Made by a program: the position numbers and the translations under genes. Shown here piece after piece: positions 37,880-48,167 of a stretch of DNA of 64,000 nucleotides. Origin of the DNA: Mycobacterium shimoidei. GTDB lineage: Bacteria; Actinomycetota; Actinomycetes; Mycobacteriales; Mycobacteriaceae. Location: the NCBI GenBank assembly GCA_002101905.1, contig LQPU01000005.1, positions 62,001-126,000 on the forward strand. The letters are read 5' to 3'. The notes beneath the pieces are model-generated. The model did no database searches. It was not told where the DNA came from and saw only the letters and a program-made list of their open reading frames with translations. Position 1 is the first letter of the stretch. Each line of letters starts with the position of its first letter.

Positions 37880-38313
37880 TGCGCGTCGAACGCCGGTGTG
37901 TGATCGACGCGGACCGCGGTGCGGTCTGGAAGATCGTGAGCGACCCGGACTGCTATCCGACGTTCATGACCAGCCTGGAGCGCTGGGAGAGCGCCAACGA
38001 GCAGCCCGCCGGCGTGGGTGCCCGCTACACCGTGCACTGGAAGATCGGTTCGGTGCCGGTCGGCGGTCTGATCGAAGTCGTCGAGTTCGACGAGCGGCGC
38101 GACCTGGCCTGGGTCGGCATCACCGGAGTCAACCTGCGCGGCCGGATCCGGCTGCGCGACGGCCACGACGGCCAGACCAAGGTGACGTTCCGGCTGTCCT
38201 ATCAAGCGCCCGGCGGAATCCTGGGCTACATCGCCGACCGGGTCGCGGTGCGCCAGGTGGGCCGCAACGCCGCACACACCTTGGAGCGGCTCAAGGCGCT
38301 GGCCGAAGCCTAG
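37879..38313 (+). CDS. SRPBCC/START-fold polyketide-cyclase-like protein
   Basis: This 144-aa helix-grip protein begins MRVERRCVIDADRGAVWKIVSDPDCYPTFM and has a C-terminal amphipathic helix (VGRNAAHTLERLKALAEA). Members bind hydrophobic ligands. It is coupled to the acyltransferase upstream, so a lipid-linked role is plausible. The convergent NTF2-like gene overlaps its end by 4 bases. Confidence 0.82.
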   Translation: MRVERRCVIDADRGAVWKIVSDPDCYPTFMTSLERWESANEQPAGVGARYTVHWKIGSVPVGGLIEVVEFDERRDLAWVGITGVNLRGRIRLRDGHDGQTKVTFRLSYQAPGGILGYIADRVAVRQVGRNAAHTLERLKALAEA

Positions 38314-38759
38314 ACAAGCCCCGTCGCGTCGAAGATCCAGGAGTTGTCGGTGCCGGCCAGGTCCTCAAGCCAGGTGGCGGGCGCCTGGCGCAGCATCGTG
38401 CCCATGTCCCAGTAGTCCTTCCACAGCGCGACTTTGCCGTCTTGCACCCGGTGCACGGTGGCGAACTGCAGCAAAGCCGTCTCGCCGGTGGGCCAGGTCC
38501 ACTTCTCGGAGTGCTCGTAGATCACGTCGGAGCCGTTGGCGACCAACAGGCCGTCGTAATTCTCATAACCCGCCAGTGGATCGAATGCGATCCTGATCCG
38601 CTTGACGATGTCGTCGGGACCGCGCGCGGCCAGCGTCGGCCCGACCGGCACATCCATATAGATGCAGTCGTCCGACAGAAACGTCTTCACCGCATCCCAG
38701 TCCCGATCCGACAGCGCCCGCCACAGCGCACGCACGGTGTCCTCGACGTCGATGGTCAC
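38310..38759 (-). CDS. SnoaL/NTF2-like protein (limonene-epoxide-hydrolase-type fold)
   Basis: This 149-aa cone-shaped alpha+beta barrel protein has ALSDRDWDAVKTFLSDDCIYMDVPVGP and KVALWKDYWDMGTML, typical of the NTF2/SnoaL superfamily, including limonene-1,2-epoxide hydrolases. Asp and Trp residues in the pocket are conserved, but the substrate cannot be inferred. It is divergent from the CocE-type hydrolase (54 bases between starts). Confidence 0.8.
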   Translation of the reverse strand: MTIDVEDTVRALWRALSDRDWDAVKTFLSDDCIYMDVPVGPTLAARGPDDIVKRIRIAFDPLAGYENYDGLLVANGSDVIYEHSEKWTWPTGETALLQFATVHRVQDGKVALWKDYWDMGTMLRQAPATWLEDLAGTDNSWIFDATGLV

Positions 38760-38813
38760 AGCCGCTCAATATATCGACGCTTTAGAGTCAGGGGCAGCAC
38801 CAGGGAGGACGTA

Positions 38814-40748
38814 ATGGCAACAGCGCGCTGGGCCGGGTTGGCCCTGCTGGCGTTGGGGGTGGCGGCCGTCAGCCGGGCGGCGGCAAAAACGCGCACCCGG
38901 ACCGAGAGCCCGTCGCCGTTCTCGCCCTGGACGCCGCCGCCCGCCCGCTACGGCCACGGCATACGGCACAACGTCGAGATCCCGATGAGCGACGGTGTCG
39001 TGCTGCGCGCCGACATTCATTACCCCACCGATCCGCAAACCGGCCAACGGGCAACCGGGCCGTTCCCCGTGCTGCTGTCGATGACGCCGTACGGCAAGAA
39101 GGCCCCGCCGCCGGCAGCCCAAATCGGTGGCGGCGCAACGCCGTACCTGATCAAGCGGGGCTACATCGAGGTGATGGTCGACGTCCGTGGGACCGGGGTT
39201 TCCGGCGGATCGTTCGAGATGTTCGGGGCTCGGCAGGCCCAAGACGGGGCGGAGCTGGTCAAGTGGGCGTCGACCCTGCCGAACGCCAACGGTCGGGTGG
39301 GCATGTTCGGCATCTCCTACCTGGCGGTCAACCAGCTGTTCACCGCGGCCGCCGTCGGGCCGGGTTCTCCGCTGAAGGCGATCTTCCCGGTGATGGCCGC
39401 CAACGACTTCTACCGTGATGCGGCGGCGATGGGCGGAGTCGTGCATCTGCGGACCGTGCGGGCCTACGGCGCGACGTATCGGCTGCTCAACGTCTTCAAT
39501 CCGACGCTGGAGTTTCTCACCCGCGGCAGGCATCCGCGGCCACGCGCCGGTGGACTGGCTGCCGTCCGGCAACGCGGCCGCGACCAGCAAAGATACTTCG
39601 GCCCGCTGGTCGCCGACGCGATGAACGGCGGCGAAACGGCCTACGACGGCCCGTTTTGGGATGCCCTGCGCCCGGACTCCGTGCTGGCCGACATCGCCGC
39701 GAACGGGGTGGCCGTCTTCCTGGTCGGGGGATGGAACGACGCGTTTCAGCGCGGTGAACCACTCAACTACGCCGCGCTGCAGAACGCGCTCGCCGGACGA
39801 CCGACGCACGCGCCGATGGAGCCCGGCCAGCCGATATCCGACCGTGTTCAGCTGATGATGGGGCCGTGGTACCACGTCACCACCTTCGACGGATTGCACC
39901 TGAACGCCCTGCAATTGCGCTGGTTCGACCACTGGCTCAAGGACGACGCCGAAGCGGCGATGAGCGAGTCGCCCTTCACCTTCCAGGCCATCGGAAGCTC
40001 GAAGTGGTTCCGCGGCCGCGAATACCCGGTCGGGCAAGCGACCCCCACCCGCTTCTACCTCTCGCCCGGTAGCCGGCTGACCCGCGAGCCCGGCCCGGAC
40101 AGCTGCACGGTGACGCTCAACTACAGGGCTCGGGGTCCGGTGGCCGGGCGCAGCTTCGAGCAGTGGTCGCTGGGCATGTACAGCTTCTTCGCCAGCCAGC
40201 AGGGCCGGCGGATCCGCTACGACCTGGACAGCCGGCGCCTGCAGCGCGGGGCACTCACCTACACCACCGACGCGTTCACCGCACCGAGGATGGTCGTTGG
40301 GCCGATCACGCTGACGCTGCACGCGAGTGCCAACACCACCGAGACGTTGTGGGTTGCCTATCTGGACGACGTCGCGCCCGACGGCGCCAGCCGACCGCTC
40401 ACCCAGGGAGCGCTGCTCGGCTCGCACCGCGAGCTGGATCCGGAACGCACCTGGTATCTGCCCGACGGCACGGTGCTGCGGCCGCATCACGTGAGCACCC
40501 GCGCCGCCGTCAAGCCGGTGGTGCCCGGCGAGGTGACCCGCTACGACGTCGAGATCTTCCCGACCGCCGCGCTGATCGCCCCGGATCACCGGTTGCGGCT
40601 CACCCTGACCACGTACGACTTTCCGAACCTGGCGCCGACCAAGCCCGCTCGCAAGGCGCTGGCCGGCGGCAGCTATCAGGTCCATCAGGGCGGGCCCAGC
40701 CCGTCGTACATCCTGGTCCCGCTGGCCGATCCCGACAGCCTGACCTGA
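38814..40748 (+). CDS. CocE/NonD-family X-Pro dipeptidyl-peptidase-like hydrolase
   Basis: This 644-aa serine hydrolase has an N-terminal hydrophobic segment (residues ~5-22; possible membrane anchor), the entry block GIRHNVEIPMSDGVVLRADIHYP, the VDVRGTGVSGG oxyanion region, nucleophile Ser168 in GISYLA, and a C-terminal jelly-roll domain (FYLSPGSRLT to the end). CocE relatives hydrolyse esters or amides such as cocaine or acylated antibiotics. An AGGGAGGA site precedes the ATG at 38814. The open frame upstream of it is a shadow. Confidence 0.88.
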   Translation: MATARWAGLALLALGVAAVSRAAAKTRTRTESPSPFSPWTPPPARYGHGIRHNVEIPMSDGVVLRADIHYPTDPQTGQRATGPFPVLLSMTPYGKKAPPPAAQIGGGATPYLIKRGYIEVMVDVRGTGVSGGSFEMFGARQAQDGAELVKWASTLPNANGRVGMFGISYLAVNQLFTAAAVGPGSPLKAIFPVMAANDFYRDAAAMGGVVHLRTVRAYGATYRLLNVFNPTLEFLTRGRHPRPRAGGLAAVRQRGRDQQRYFGPLVADAMNGGETAYDGPFWDALRPDSVLADIAANGVAVFLVGGWNDAFQRGEPLNYAALQNALAGRPTHAPMEPGQPISDRVQLMMGPWYHVTTFDGLHLNALQLRWFDHWLKDDAEAAMSESPFTFQAIGSSKWFRGREYPVGQATPTRFYLSPGSRLTREPGPDSCTVTLNYRARGPVAGRSFEQWSLGMYSFFASQQGRRIRYDLDSRRLQRGALTYTTDAFTAPRMVVGPITLTLHASANTTETLWVAYLDDVAPDGASRPLTQGALLGSHRELDPERTWYLPDGTVLRPHHVSTRAAVKPVVPGEVTRYDVEIFPTAALIAPDHRLRLTLTTYDFPNLAPTKPARKALAGGSYQVHQGGPSPSYILVPLADPDSLT

Positions 40749-40765
40749 CCGCCGCGATCAGTTAG

Positions 40766-42082
40766 CTACCGCGCGGCCATCGATCGCGCCGGACCCAACG
40801 CCACCGGCAAGGCCGACCAGCCGTGCAGGACCCGGGTATCGCGCCGGCTTCCCGCCCCTGCCGACCGCGCCTGCGGGAAGCGTTCGAAGAACGCCCGCAA
40901 TCCCACTTCACCCTCGGCGCGGGCAAGCGCCGCGCCCAAGCAGAAGTGCCGGCCGCCGGAGAAGGCGAGGTGCTTGCCGGCGTTCTCTCGCTCGATATCG
41001 AAGCGGTGCGGGTCGGGGAATACCGCCGGGTCGCGGTTGGCGGCGCCCAGGTAGAGCACCACCATCTCGCCGCGCTGGATCGGCCGCCCCGCGAGCTCGG
41101 TGTCGTTGCGCGCAATCCGTGCGGTGAGCTGAACGGGCGACTCCAACCGCAGAATCTCCTCGACCGCGTTGGGCCACAACTGCGGGCGTTGCCGCAGCGT
41201 CTGCAGGTGCTCTGGCGCATCGATCAGCATGCGGATTCCGTTGCCCAACAGATTCACCGTGGTCTCGAAACCCGCGGCCAGCACCAAACCCGCGGTTGCC
41301 CGGAGCTCGTTTTCGTCCAGATAGGTTTCCGCAGAACCGCTTTCGGCGGTTCGGATCAGCTGACTCATCAGGTCGTCGCCTGGTCTGCTTCGCAATCCTC
41401 GCAGGTGCTCGATCAGCCAGGAGTTGAACCCGGCGATCCCTTGCTGCACGCGCCGGTACTGTTGCCATGAGATCCCGAAATCCAAACTGGGCGCGGCAAG
41501 TTCGCCGAACTCCAGGATGTGGCGCCGATCCTGTTCGGGTACACCCAAGATGTCGCTGATGATTGCGACGGGAAGCTGCGAGCAGTAACGGGCGACGATG
41601 TCGACGACGTCCGATTCACCGGCCAGTTGATCCAGCAGGGTCTGCGCGGTCTGCTCGACCCCGTCACGCAGCGCCGCCACCGCCCGGGGAGTGAACACCG
41701 ACGACACGGTCTTTCGATAGCGGGTGTGCTCGGGAGGTTCGACGGCCAGCAACGACGGTGGCCGCAGCGGGTGGAGCATGTCGTCGCGGGTGCGGCTCTC
41801 CAGCCAGCGCAGCGGCGCCGGCAGGTTGGATCCGATTGAGAGCACCCGAAAGTCGTCTGATCGCAGCACCTCGTGCGTGATCGCATGGTCGGCGGTCAGA
41901 TATCCGATCCGGGTTCGCGCCAGCGGACCGCGGGCCCGCACTTCCTCGTAAAAGGGCACCGGGTCCGTCTTCACGGTTGGATCGGCGATCAACCGGGCCT
42001 GCAGATCACCTCGCCGGGCACCGAAGGTGGCGGCTCCGCGGACGAACCCGTGTAGGGCAAACCAGTGCAGCTTCTGTCTCAC
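40766..42082 (-). CDS. cyp140: Cytochrome P450 CYP140
   Basis: This 438-aa P450 has the I-helix oxygen-binding AAGFETT, the ExxR pair in EEILRLESP and the haem loop FSGGRHFCLGAALARAE with the Cys ligand. Length and neighbours (SDR, SRPBCC) match Rv1880c cyp140. The GTG start overlaps the upstream SDR stop by 4 bases (GTGA), indicating an SRPBCC-SDR-P450 operon. The substrate is unknown. Confidence 0.93.
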   Translation of the reverse strand: MRQKLHWFALHGFVRGAATFGARRGDLQARLIADPTVKTDPVPFYEEVRARGPLARTRIGYLTADHAITHEVLRSDDFRVLSIGSNLPAPLRWLESRTRDDMLHPLRPPSLLAVEPPEHTRYRKTVSSVFTPRAVAALRDGVEQTAQTLLDQLAGESDVVDIVARYCSQLPVAIISDILGVPEQDRRHILEFGELAAPSLDFGISWQQYRRVQQGIAGFNSWLIEHLRGLRSRPGDDLMSQLIRTAESGSAETYLDENELRATAGLVLAAGFETTVNLLGNGIRMLIDAPEHLQTLRQRPQLWPNAVEEILRLESPVQLTARIARNDTELAGRPIQRGEMVVLYLGAANRDPAVFPDPHRFDIERENAGKHLAFSGGRHFCLGAALARAEGEVGLRAFFERFPQARSAGAGSRRDTRVLHGWSALPVALGPARSMAAR

Positions 42083-42909
42083 TCACGCCAGCTTATGTCG
42101 GGCAGCATTTTGGCGATGCGGCCACGCACCAGCTCGGCGCTGATGCCCTTGAGACGGTCGATCGAGCGGATGCCGCGGGGCACATACCAGTGCAGTCGGC
42201 TCGGATGGTGATATGCCGCCCAGGCGGTTTCGGCGACGCTGCTGGCCGGCATCAACTTGAACGGGCCCCGCTTCGGTGCGCGGGCCCGAATCTGCTCGGC
42301 AGATCGCGTCGACACACCGTCCTCGGAGTGCTCGAGCGTGTCGGTGAGGATGGGCGTGTCGATCAAGCCCGGAAGCACGTCGGCCACCCGCACACCGTGG
42401 CGGCTCCATTCCACGCTGAGGGCTTCCGTCAGCCCCTTGACCGCGTGCTTGGTTGCCGAGTACACGGCGAGCCGCGGCATCCCGTAAGTCCCCGACGAGG
42501 ACGAGGTGGAGAACATCAGGCTGCCCGGCGCCTTCTTGAGGTAGGGCAGTGCGCCGTATGCACCGGTAAGCACCGCCTTGAAGTTGACGTCGACCACCTG
42601 CATGGCCGCGTCATAGGGCACGTCTTCGAACCAGCCTGACGCCCCGATGCCGGCGTTGTTCCACATCATGTCCAGCCCGCCGCCGGGATTGTCTGCGCAG
42701 AAGTCGGCGAGCGCGCCGTGAAGGGCCGCTTTGTCGGTGACGTCGACGTTTCGGGTCCACAGCCGGTCGTCACCCAGCTCCTCGGCCAGTGTGGCCAGGC
42801 CGTCATCGCTGCGGTCGACAGCGCATACGCGCCAACCTTTGTGGTGGAAAAGTTTGGCGCCCTCGCGGCCCATTCCGCTGCCGGCACCGGTGATGAAAAT
42901 GGATTTCAC
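42079..42909 (-). CDS. Short-chain dehydrogenase/reductase (CYP140 operon)
   Basis: This 276-aa classical SDR has a GAGSGMG cofactor motif, NNAG in MMWNNAGIGAS, Ser in FSTSSSSG and the YSATK catalytic pair. It corresponds to Rv1882c. Being coupled to cyp140 on one side (4-base overlap) and to the SRPBCC gene on the other (4 bases), it probably oxidises or reduces the same substrate as the P450. Confidence 0.92.
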   Translation of the reverse strand: MKSIFITGAGSGMGREGAKLFHHKGWRVCAVDRSDDGLATLAEELGDDRLWTRNVDVTDKAALHGALADFCADNPGGGLDMMWNNAGIGASGWFEDVPYDAAMQVVDVNFKAVLTGAYGALPYLKKAPGSLMFSTSSSSGTYGMPRLAVYSATKHAVKGLTEALSVEWSRHGVRVADVLPGLIDTPILTDTLEHSEDGVSTRSAEQIRARAPKRGPFKLMPASSVAETAWAAYHHPSRLHWYVPRGIRSIDRLKGISAELVRGRIAKMLPDISWRE

Positions 42910-43364
42910 GGTGCCTCTACGACATCTTTGATCCGCTGCAGCGTCTTGGTCATATCGCGGATATTGCGGCGCTGACGCAAAAAGCCGCCGAACAGCCAGT
43001 AATACACGGTGGTCAGCGGAGACGAATTGAGCCGGAATGACTCGGTCACATCGGTGCCGTCCGCGGTGGGCGACAACTTGTAATGCCAGTTATTCACCGC
43101 TCGGTCGCCGACAAGAACCTCGAATCCGAATTCGCGGCCGGGCTCACAGGCGGTGACCCGGCACGTTGTCCAGTACACCGGCCCAATTTCATTTCGTCGG
43201 ACGTGGCCGCGGAACCGGGCACCCAGCGCGGGCCCGTCAGCCCCGTCAAGCCACTCCGCCTCGAACGTCTCGGGTGAGAAACGTCCGGTATTGCGGACAT
43301 CTGCGATCAGCTGCCAGATCTTGTCCGCTGGTGCTTTCATGTGAACCGTCGCCGACCCTTGCAT
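42906..43364 (-). CDS. SRPBCC-family protein (CYP140 operon)
   Basis: This 152-aa START-like protein begins MQGSATVHMKAPADKIWQLIADVRNTGRFSPE and ends with a long helix (RRNIRDMTKTLQRIKDVVEA). It matches Rv1883c in size. The open frame extends upstream into a frameshifted neighbour, giving a 310-codon apparent fusion. I choose the ATG at 43364 because the START fold begins there. It may carry the hydrophobic substrate handled by the downstream SDR and P450. Confidence 0.83.
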   Translation of the reverse strand: MQGSATVHMKAPADKIWQLIADVRNTGRFSPETFEAEWLDGADGPALGARFRGHVRRNEIGPVYWTTCRVTACEPGREFGFEVLVGDRAVNNWHYKLSPTADGTDVTESFRLNSSPLTTVYYWLFGGFLRQRRNIRDMTKTLQRIKDVVEAP

Positions 43365-43414
43365 GGATCTGATCCAAGCATGTTCGGTGTCGCGTTGGTG
43401 GACGGAGGGCGGAT

Positions 43415-43781
43415 TCAGTCGCCGCCGTTCTCCGGCACGTCGTGGCGCACCACCCGTACCTCGCCGGGTGCCAGGCAGGCGGCGTAACCGTGGACCGTCG
43501 GCAAATTCCAAATGCAAATTCCCAGTGTCGTCCCACACGGCTTCGGTGCATGTCGCGCCGGAGAAATCAAATAGCGGCCGCTCTTCGACAGCAGGATCAA
43601 TCGGGTCGATGCTAACGACTTCGCGGGGCGCGGTGGCGGTAGCCGGCAAGGTCAGGCGCAGCGGTACCGCGACGACGAGTTCATTGTCATCGTCGAAGTT
43701 CAGTACCAGACCATCGCGAAACATGATCCGCTGTATCGCACAGCCCTGCATCCAGTGGTCGATCAATTTCTGGTCAGTCAT
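43415..43781 (-). pseudogene. Small conserved protein, frameshifted (DUF6188-like, tentative)
   Basis: From the ATG at 43781 (AGGG site 8-11 bases upstream) the frame encodes MTDQKLIDHWMQGCAIQRIMF through NLHLEFADG, a beta-rich actinobacterial domain. After the GACGG near 43500 the expected C-terminus continues in another frame (VHGYAACLAPGEVRVVRHD) and stops at 43415. In the original frame translation runs on into the SRPBCC gene. A one- or two-base indel around 43495-43510, real or a sequencing error, best explains this. Confidence 0.55.
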
Positions 43782-43906
43782 ATATTTACCCTGGTCGCTA
43801 TAAGGCACCTGCACAAGAGCTCGACAGGGCACCGCCATAACGCTCCGCCTTGTCTCGACGCACCAGACGCGCTAGCGTTTCGTCGTCTTCTAGCGGTCCT
43901 CCAGCA

Positions 43907-43926
43907 TGATCAACCTGGAGTGATCA
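43907..43926. promoter_or_regulatory. TGATCA-N8-TGATCA operator candidate
   Basis: Two copies of TGATCA are separated by 8 bases, forming a 20-bp symmetric element 35 bases upstream of the HTH gene start at 43961. The position suits autoregulation. No consensus is recognised. Confidence 0.35.
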
Positions 43927-43960
43927 CCATCGACACGGAGATCAGTGAGGCCCGAAAAAT

Positions 43961-44431
43961 ATGAGTCGGTTCAAAGGCGATGGCGCGCTGGATGACGGTG
44001 AGGCACCAGTCATTGTCAGCTTGGTCGAGGCGGCAATGCAGATGTTCACCGCATCGATCGATGCCCTGCCAGACACCAGCGATCCCGAGTTCTCCGGACG
44101 CGCCGCCGTGATCCTCTCTGGTCTGCGCAAGTTGCAGGCGGCGCTCACCCAGGCGGCATCCCGCGGCAGATCGACGGCGTCGGTGATCGTGGCACTGAGC
44201 GGGGTTCGCAAGCAATACGACGAGCTCATGGAAATGGCCGCGGAAGCCCCCGGCGCGACGCTGGGTCAACAGTTGTACGTCACGCGGCGGCGGGCCAAAC
44301 TGTCCGCGCAGGAAACCGCCAACGGCGCCGGGTTGCAGGCCGACCTTCTGGACGCCATCGAGGCCGACGAGACGCCCACCGACGAAGAGGCCGCCCGCAT
44401 CAAGGAACTGATCGCCGCGCTCGGCGGCTGA
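43961..44431 (+). CDS. HTH-domain protein of unknown function
   Basis: This is a 156-aa protein. The N-terminal ~100 residues are helical (VEAAMQMFTASIDAL, LSGLRKLQAALTQAA). The C-terminus, LGQQLYVTRRRAKLSAQETANGAGLQADLLDAIEADE, has the layout of an Xre-type helix-turn-helix. It may be a DNA-binding regulator with an N-terminal dimerisation or sensing region. It converges on the chorismate mutase gene with a single base between the stops. Confidence 0.65.
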   Translation: MSRFKGDGALDDGEAPVIVSLVEAAMQMFTASIDALPDTSDPEFSGRAAVILSGLRKLQAALTQAASRGRSTASVIVALSGVRKQYDELMEMAAEAPGATLGQQLYVTRRRAKLSAQETANGAGLQADLLDAIEADETPTDEEAARIKELIAALGG

Positions 44432-44432
44432 A

Positions 44433-44999
44433 CTACTGGCAATACGAGCGCGTGGCGAACCGCAGCGCCTGCTGATACGGCCCGTCGAGCCGGCGGGTAT
44501 TGCTGACTTGACCCAGCGCGTCGTCGAGATGGGCGGCGCACCCCGGCGAATGCAGTACGTCCCAGCGCATCTCGATTTGAGCCAGCATCACGTTATTGAG
44601 ATCGTCGATAGTGGCACGCGAGACCGACAGATCGGTGGGTGCGGCCGATGCGCTACCCGGGTCGAGCTTCCACTGCGCAAACCGGCTGTACTCGAGCGAT
44701 TCGGTCGCGTTGATCTGGTCCTGCATGACGCCGGTGACGTAGTCGGGGTCGATGCCGGCGGCGGTGGCCTTGCCGGTTAGCGTGCTGAGTTCCCGCTGCA
44801 CCCGGTCCGGGTCTTCGACGGCGAGGGCGCTGTGCCATTTGAAGGCCGCAACCGGGTCGGCGAGCGCTAACCGCTGGGCGGCGGCGTCGACCAACTCCGT
44901 CAGCGGGTCGTCGGTGTCGGCTCGTCCCGGCCCCGCGGCCACCACCACGATCACGGCCGCCGCGAGGAGCGCCCCGGAAAAAGTGCGGCCGTAGTTCAC
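44433..44999 (-). CDS. Secreted chorismate mutase (AroQ gamma type)
   Basis: This 188-aa all-helical enzyme has a signal peptide (LLAAAVIVVVAAGPGRADT). ELVDAAAQRLALADPVAAFKWHS, DPDYVTGVMQDQINATESLEYSRFAQWK and the C-terminal ATRSYCQ line up with M. tuberculosis Rv1885c, the exported *MtCM. It converts chorismate to prephenate outside the cytoplasm; the purpose there is unclear. The GTG at 44999 places the signal peptide at the N-terminus. Confidence 0.92.
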   Translation of the reverse strand: MNYGRTFSGALLAAAVIVVVAAGPGRADTDDPLTELVDAAAQRLALADPVAAFKWHSALAVEDPDRVQRELSTLTGKATAAGIDPDYVTGVMQDQINATESLEYSRFAQWKLDPGSASAAPTDLSVSRATIDDLNNVMLAQIEMRWDVLHSPGCAAHLDDALGQVSNTRRLDGPYQQALRFATRSYCQ

Positions 45000-45034
45000 G
45001 ACCGGATTTCTACCAGGCCCGGTTAGCCTAGGGC

Positions 45035-45607
45035 GTGACCGTGTTGTCGGGCACGTGGCTTCGTTCGCCGGCCGCTCGGGCGTTGTTGGCTGTCGCGTTG
45101 TTGATTCCGCTGGTACTGGGCGGATTGTTCCTGGCGGTGAACAAATTCCATTCGTCGCCAACCGACTCCCTGGATCGGCCCGCGAATCCGGTCTCCGACG
45201 ATCAGACCCAGGCGGAGGTCGTCGAACCGGCCAAAGAGTTTGTCGGCGTGGCCCGCCTGCAGAAGCCGACGGCAGGGTACCTGTTGATGTCGTGTAAGGA
45301 CCGGGAGAATCCGCCGTACCAAGGTGCGGTCTACCTGACGTTCGCGGTGCCCGCAGATGCCCGCACCGACAAGTACTTCGAGGGCATCGCGACGGCCATG
45401 GTCGCTCACGGCTGGGATGAGGGCCTACCGCCCAACCAGCACGCGTTCGGCAGAACCCTGCACAAGGGAGGCGTCACCGCGATCCTGTACCGCGACGATG
45501 ACTATCCGAACCTCGGAGTCGTCCGGCTCTACGGGCAGTGCCGCAACATGAACGATCACCGCAACGACACCACGGGCTGGGTCGATATCACCAGCCGGGT
45601 GCGATGA
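45035..45607 (+). CDS. Membrane-anchored protein of unknown function
   Basis: This 190-aa protein has one N-terminal transmembrane helix (LLAVALLIPLVLGGLFLAV, ~18-36) and a ~150-aa external domain with cysteines in MSCKDRENPPYQG and YGQCRNMND that may pair. No family is recognised with certainty. It is divergent from the chorismate mutase gene with 35 bases between starts and converges on fbpB with 14 bases between the stops. Confidence 0.75.
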   Translation: MTVLSGTWLRSPAARALLAVALLIPLVLGGLFLAVNKFHSSPTDSLDRPANPVSDDQTQAEVVEPAKEFVGVARLQKPTAGYLLMSCKDRENPPYQGAVYLTFAVPADARTDKYFEGIATAMVAHGWDEGLPPNQHAFGRTLHKGGVTAILYRDDDYPNLGVVRLYGQCRNMNDHRNDTTGWVDITSRVR

Positions 45608-45621
45608 AACTCCCGAAGCGG

Positions 45622-46946
<1,325 letters not shown>

Positions 46947-48152
46947 TTGGAGACGGTACTAGGGCTGTCGCTGACTGACACTGCCGTTGGGTGGGTGCTC
47001 GTCGAAGGGCGCGAGGCCGACGGCACCATCCTGGACCACGATCAATTCGAGGTCACAACCGGTGGTGGAGCACTCGCAGCGTGTACCTCGGAAGAGGTGG
47101 CCGACGCGGTGCTGCACGCCCGAACAGCTGCGGCCCAGCTCGATCAGCGGCTGCATCTGGTCGGCGTGACGTGGAGCGATGCCGCGTCCGCGGAGGCCGC
47201 GCTGCTGCTGGAGTCGTTGACGCAACGCGGCCTCAGCAACGTCGTCCCTATTCGTTCGCTCGATTCCGCTGAGCTGCTGGGGCGGGGAATCGCGCCGGTC
47301 GTGGGTTATGACCGGGCCGCGGTATGCGTGCTCGAGCGCGATTCGGCGACTGTCGTGATGGTCGACGACTCCGACGGTGACGCGCAAACCGCCGTCAAGC
47401 ACTTGCCGGGCGATGCCGACCGACTCACCCAATGGCTGACCACGATGTTCGATCGGAGCACATGGAAACCCGATGGCGTCGTGGTCGTCGCCGATGACGG
47501 ACTTGATGCGTTGTCGTGGCAACTCGAGGAAGCGCTGCCGGTCCCGGTATTCACCCAAAACGGGGTGCGGTTGGCTATGGCCAGGGGCGCGGCCCTGGCA
47601 GCCGTGCACAGCACCGAGTTCGCAGACGCGCCGATGACCGAGCGTGCCGGCCCGACGCGAGCCCGGTCCGGGCGGTCGCGGTCGGTGTCTTTGGCTGGGG
47701 CGGTGGGCATGTTGGCCGCCGGTGCGGTGACGCTGGTGGCCTCGGTCTCGCTGGCCGTGAGTCCGAAGATGCTGCCCGATAAGCCAGCCCAACCGGTCCA
47801 CGTTCACAAGCCAACGCCGACACCGATTGCGAAAGCGCCCGCCCCGCCGCCGGCGGTCAAGGTCGAAACTCCGCCCACCCCAGCCGTGCCGGAACCGGAG
47901 CCGGAACCCGTCGAAGAGCCGACGGTCGCTGCCGCCGTCGAACCGCAAAGCGGCATTGCCCCCGAGCCGCCGGCCGACCTGCCCGAAGCCGAACCACCAC
48001 CACCGCCGCCACCGGCCGCTCCGCCGCCTCCGGAGCCTAACCCGCACCCGTTGTTGACGAAGATCCTCGAGCGCCTGCACGGTCAACCCGCAGACGTGCC
48101 GCCAGATGCACCTCCGCCACAAGGCCCGCCGCCCAATCCCGCAATACCGTAA
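46947..48152 (+). CDS. Pro-rich membrane protein (DUF7159-like, mycobacterial)
   Basis: This is a ~401-aa protein. Residues ~1-220 form an ATPase-like or actin-like domain starting ETVLGLSLTDTAVGWVLVEG. One transmembrane helix follows at ~250-272, then a long tail of Pro, Glu and Ala. It starts at a TTG after a GAGGTG site. The equivalent in M. tuberculosis lies after fbpB (Rv1887). Several paralogues exist in mycobacteria; function is unknown. The tail would be outside the membrane if the N-domain is cytoplasmic. Confidence 0.78.
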   Translation: METVLGLSLTDTAVGWVLVEGREADGTILDHDQFEVTTGGGALAACTSEEVADAVLHARTAAAQLDQRLHLVGVTWSDAASAEAALLLESLTQRGLSNVVPIRSLDSAELLGRGIAPVVGYDRAAVCVLERDSATVVMVDDSDGDAQTAVKHLPGDADRLTQWLTTMFDRSTWKPDGVVVVADDGLDALSWQLEEALPVPVFTQNGVRLAMARGAALAAVHSTEFADAPMTERAGPTRARSGRSRSVSLAGAVGMLAAGAVTLVASVSLAVSPKMLPDKPAQPVHVHKPTPTPIAKAPAPPPAVKVETPPTPAVPEPEPEPVEEPTVAAAVEPQSGIAPEPPADLPEAEPPPPPPPAAPPPPEPNPHPLLTKILERLHGQPADVPPDAPPPQGPPPNPAIP

Positions 48153-48167
48153 GACCCGATGAGCGGG

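Noticed and set aside
37896..38813. N-terminal extension of the CocE-type hydrolase frame (~306 residues)
   Set aside because: It overlaps the SRPBCC and NTF2-like genes and is Arg/Gly/Pro-rich noise; AGGGAGGA and a hydrophobic N-terminus support the ATG at 38814.
38766..40685. 639-codon minus-strand open frame opposite the CocE-type hydrolase gene
   Set aside because: Low-complexity Arg/Gly/Val/Gln composition and no family motifs; the plus strand has a full serine hydrolase with catalytic motif and ribosome site.
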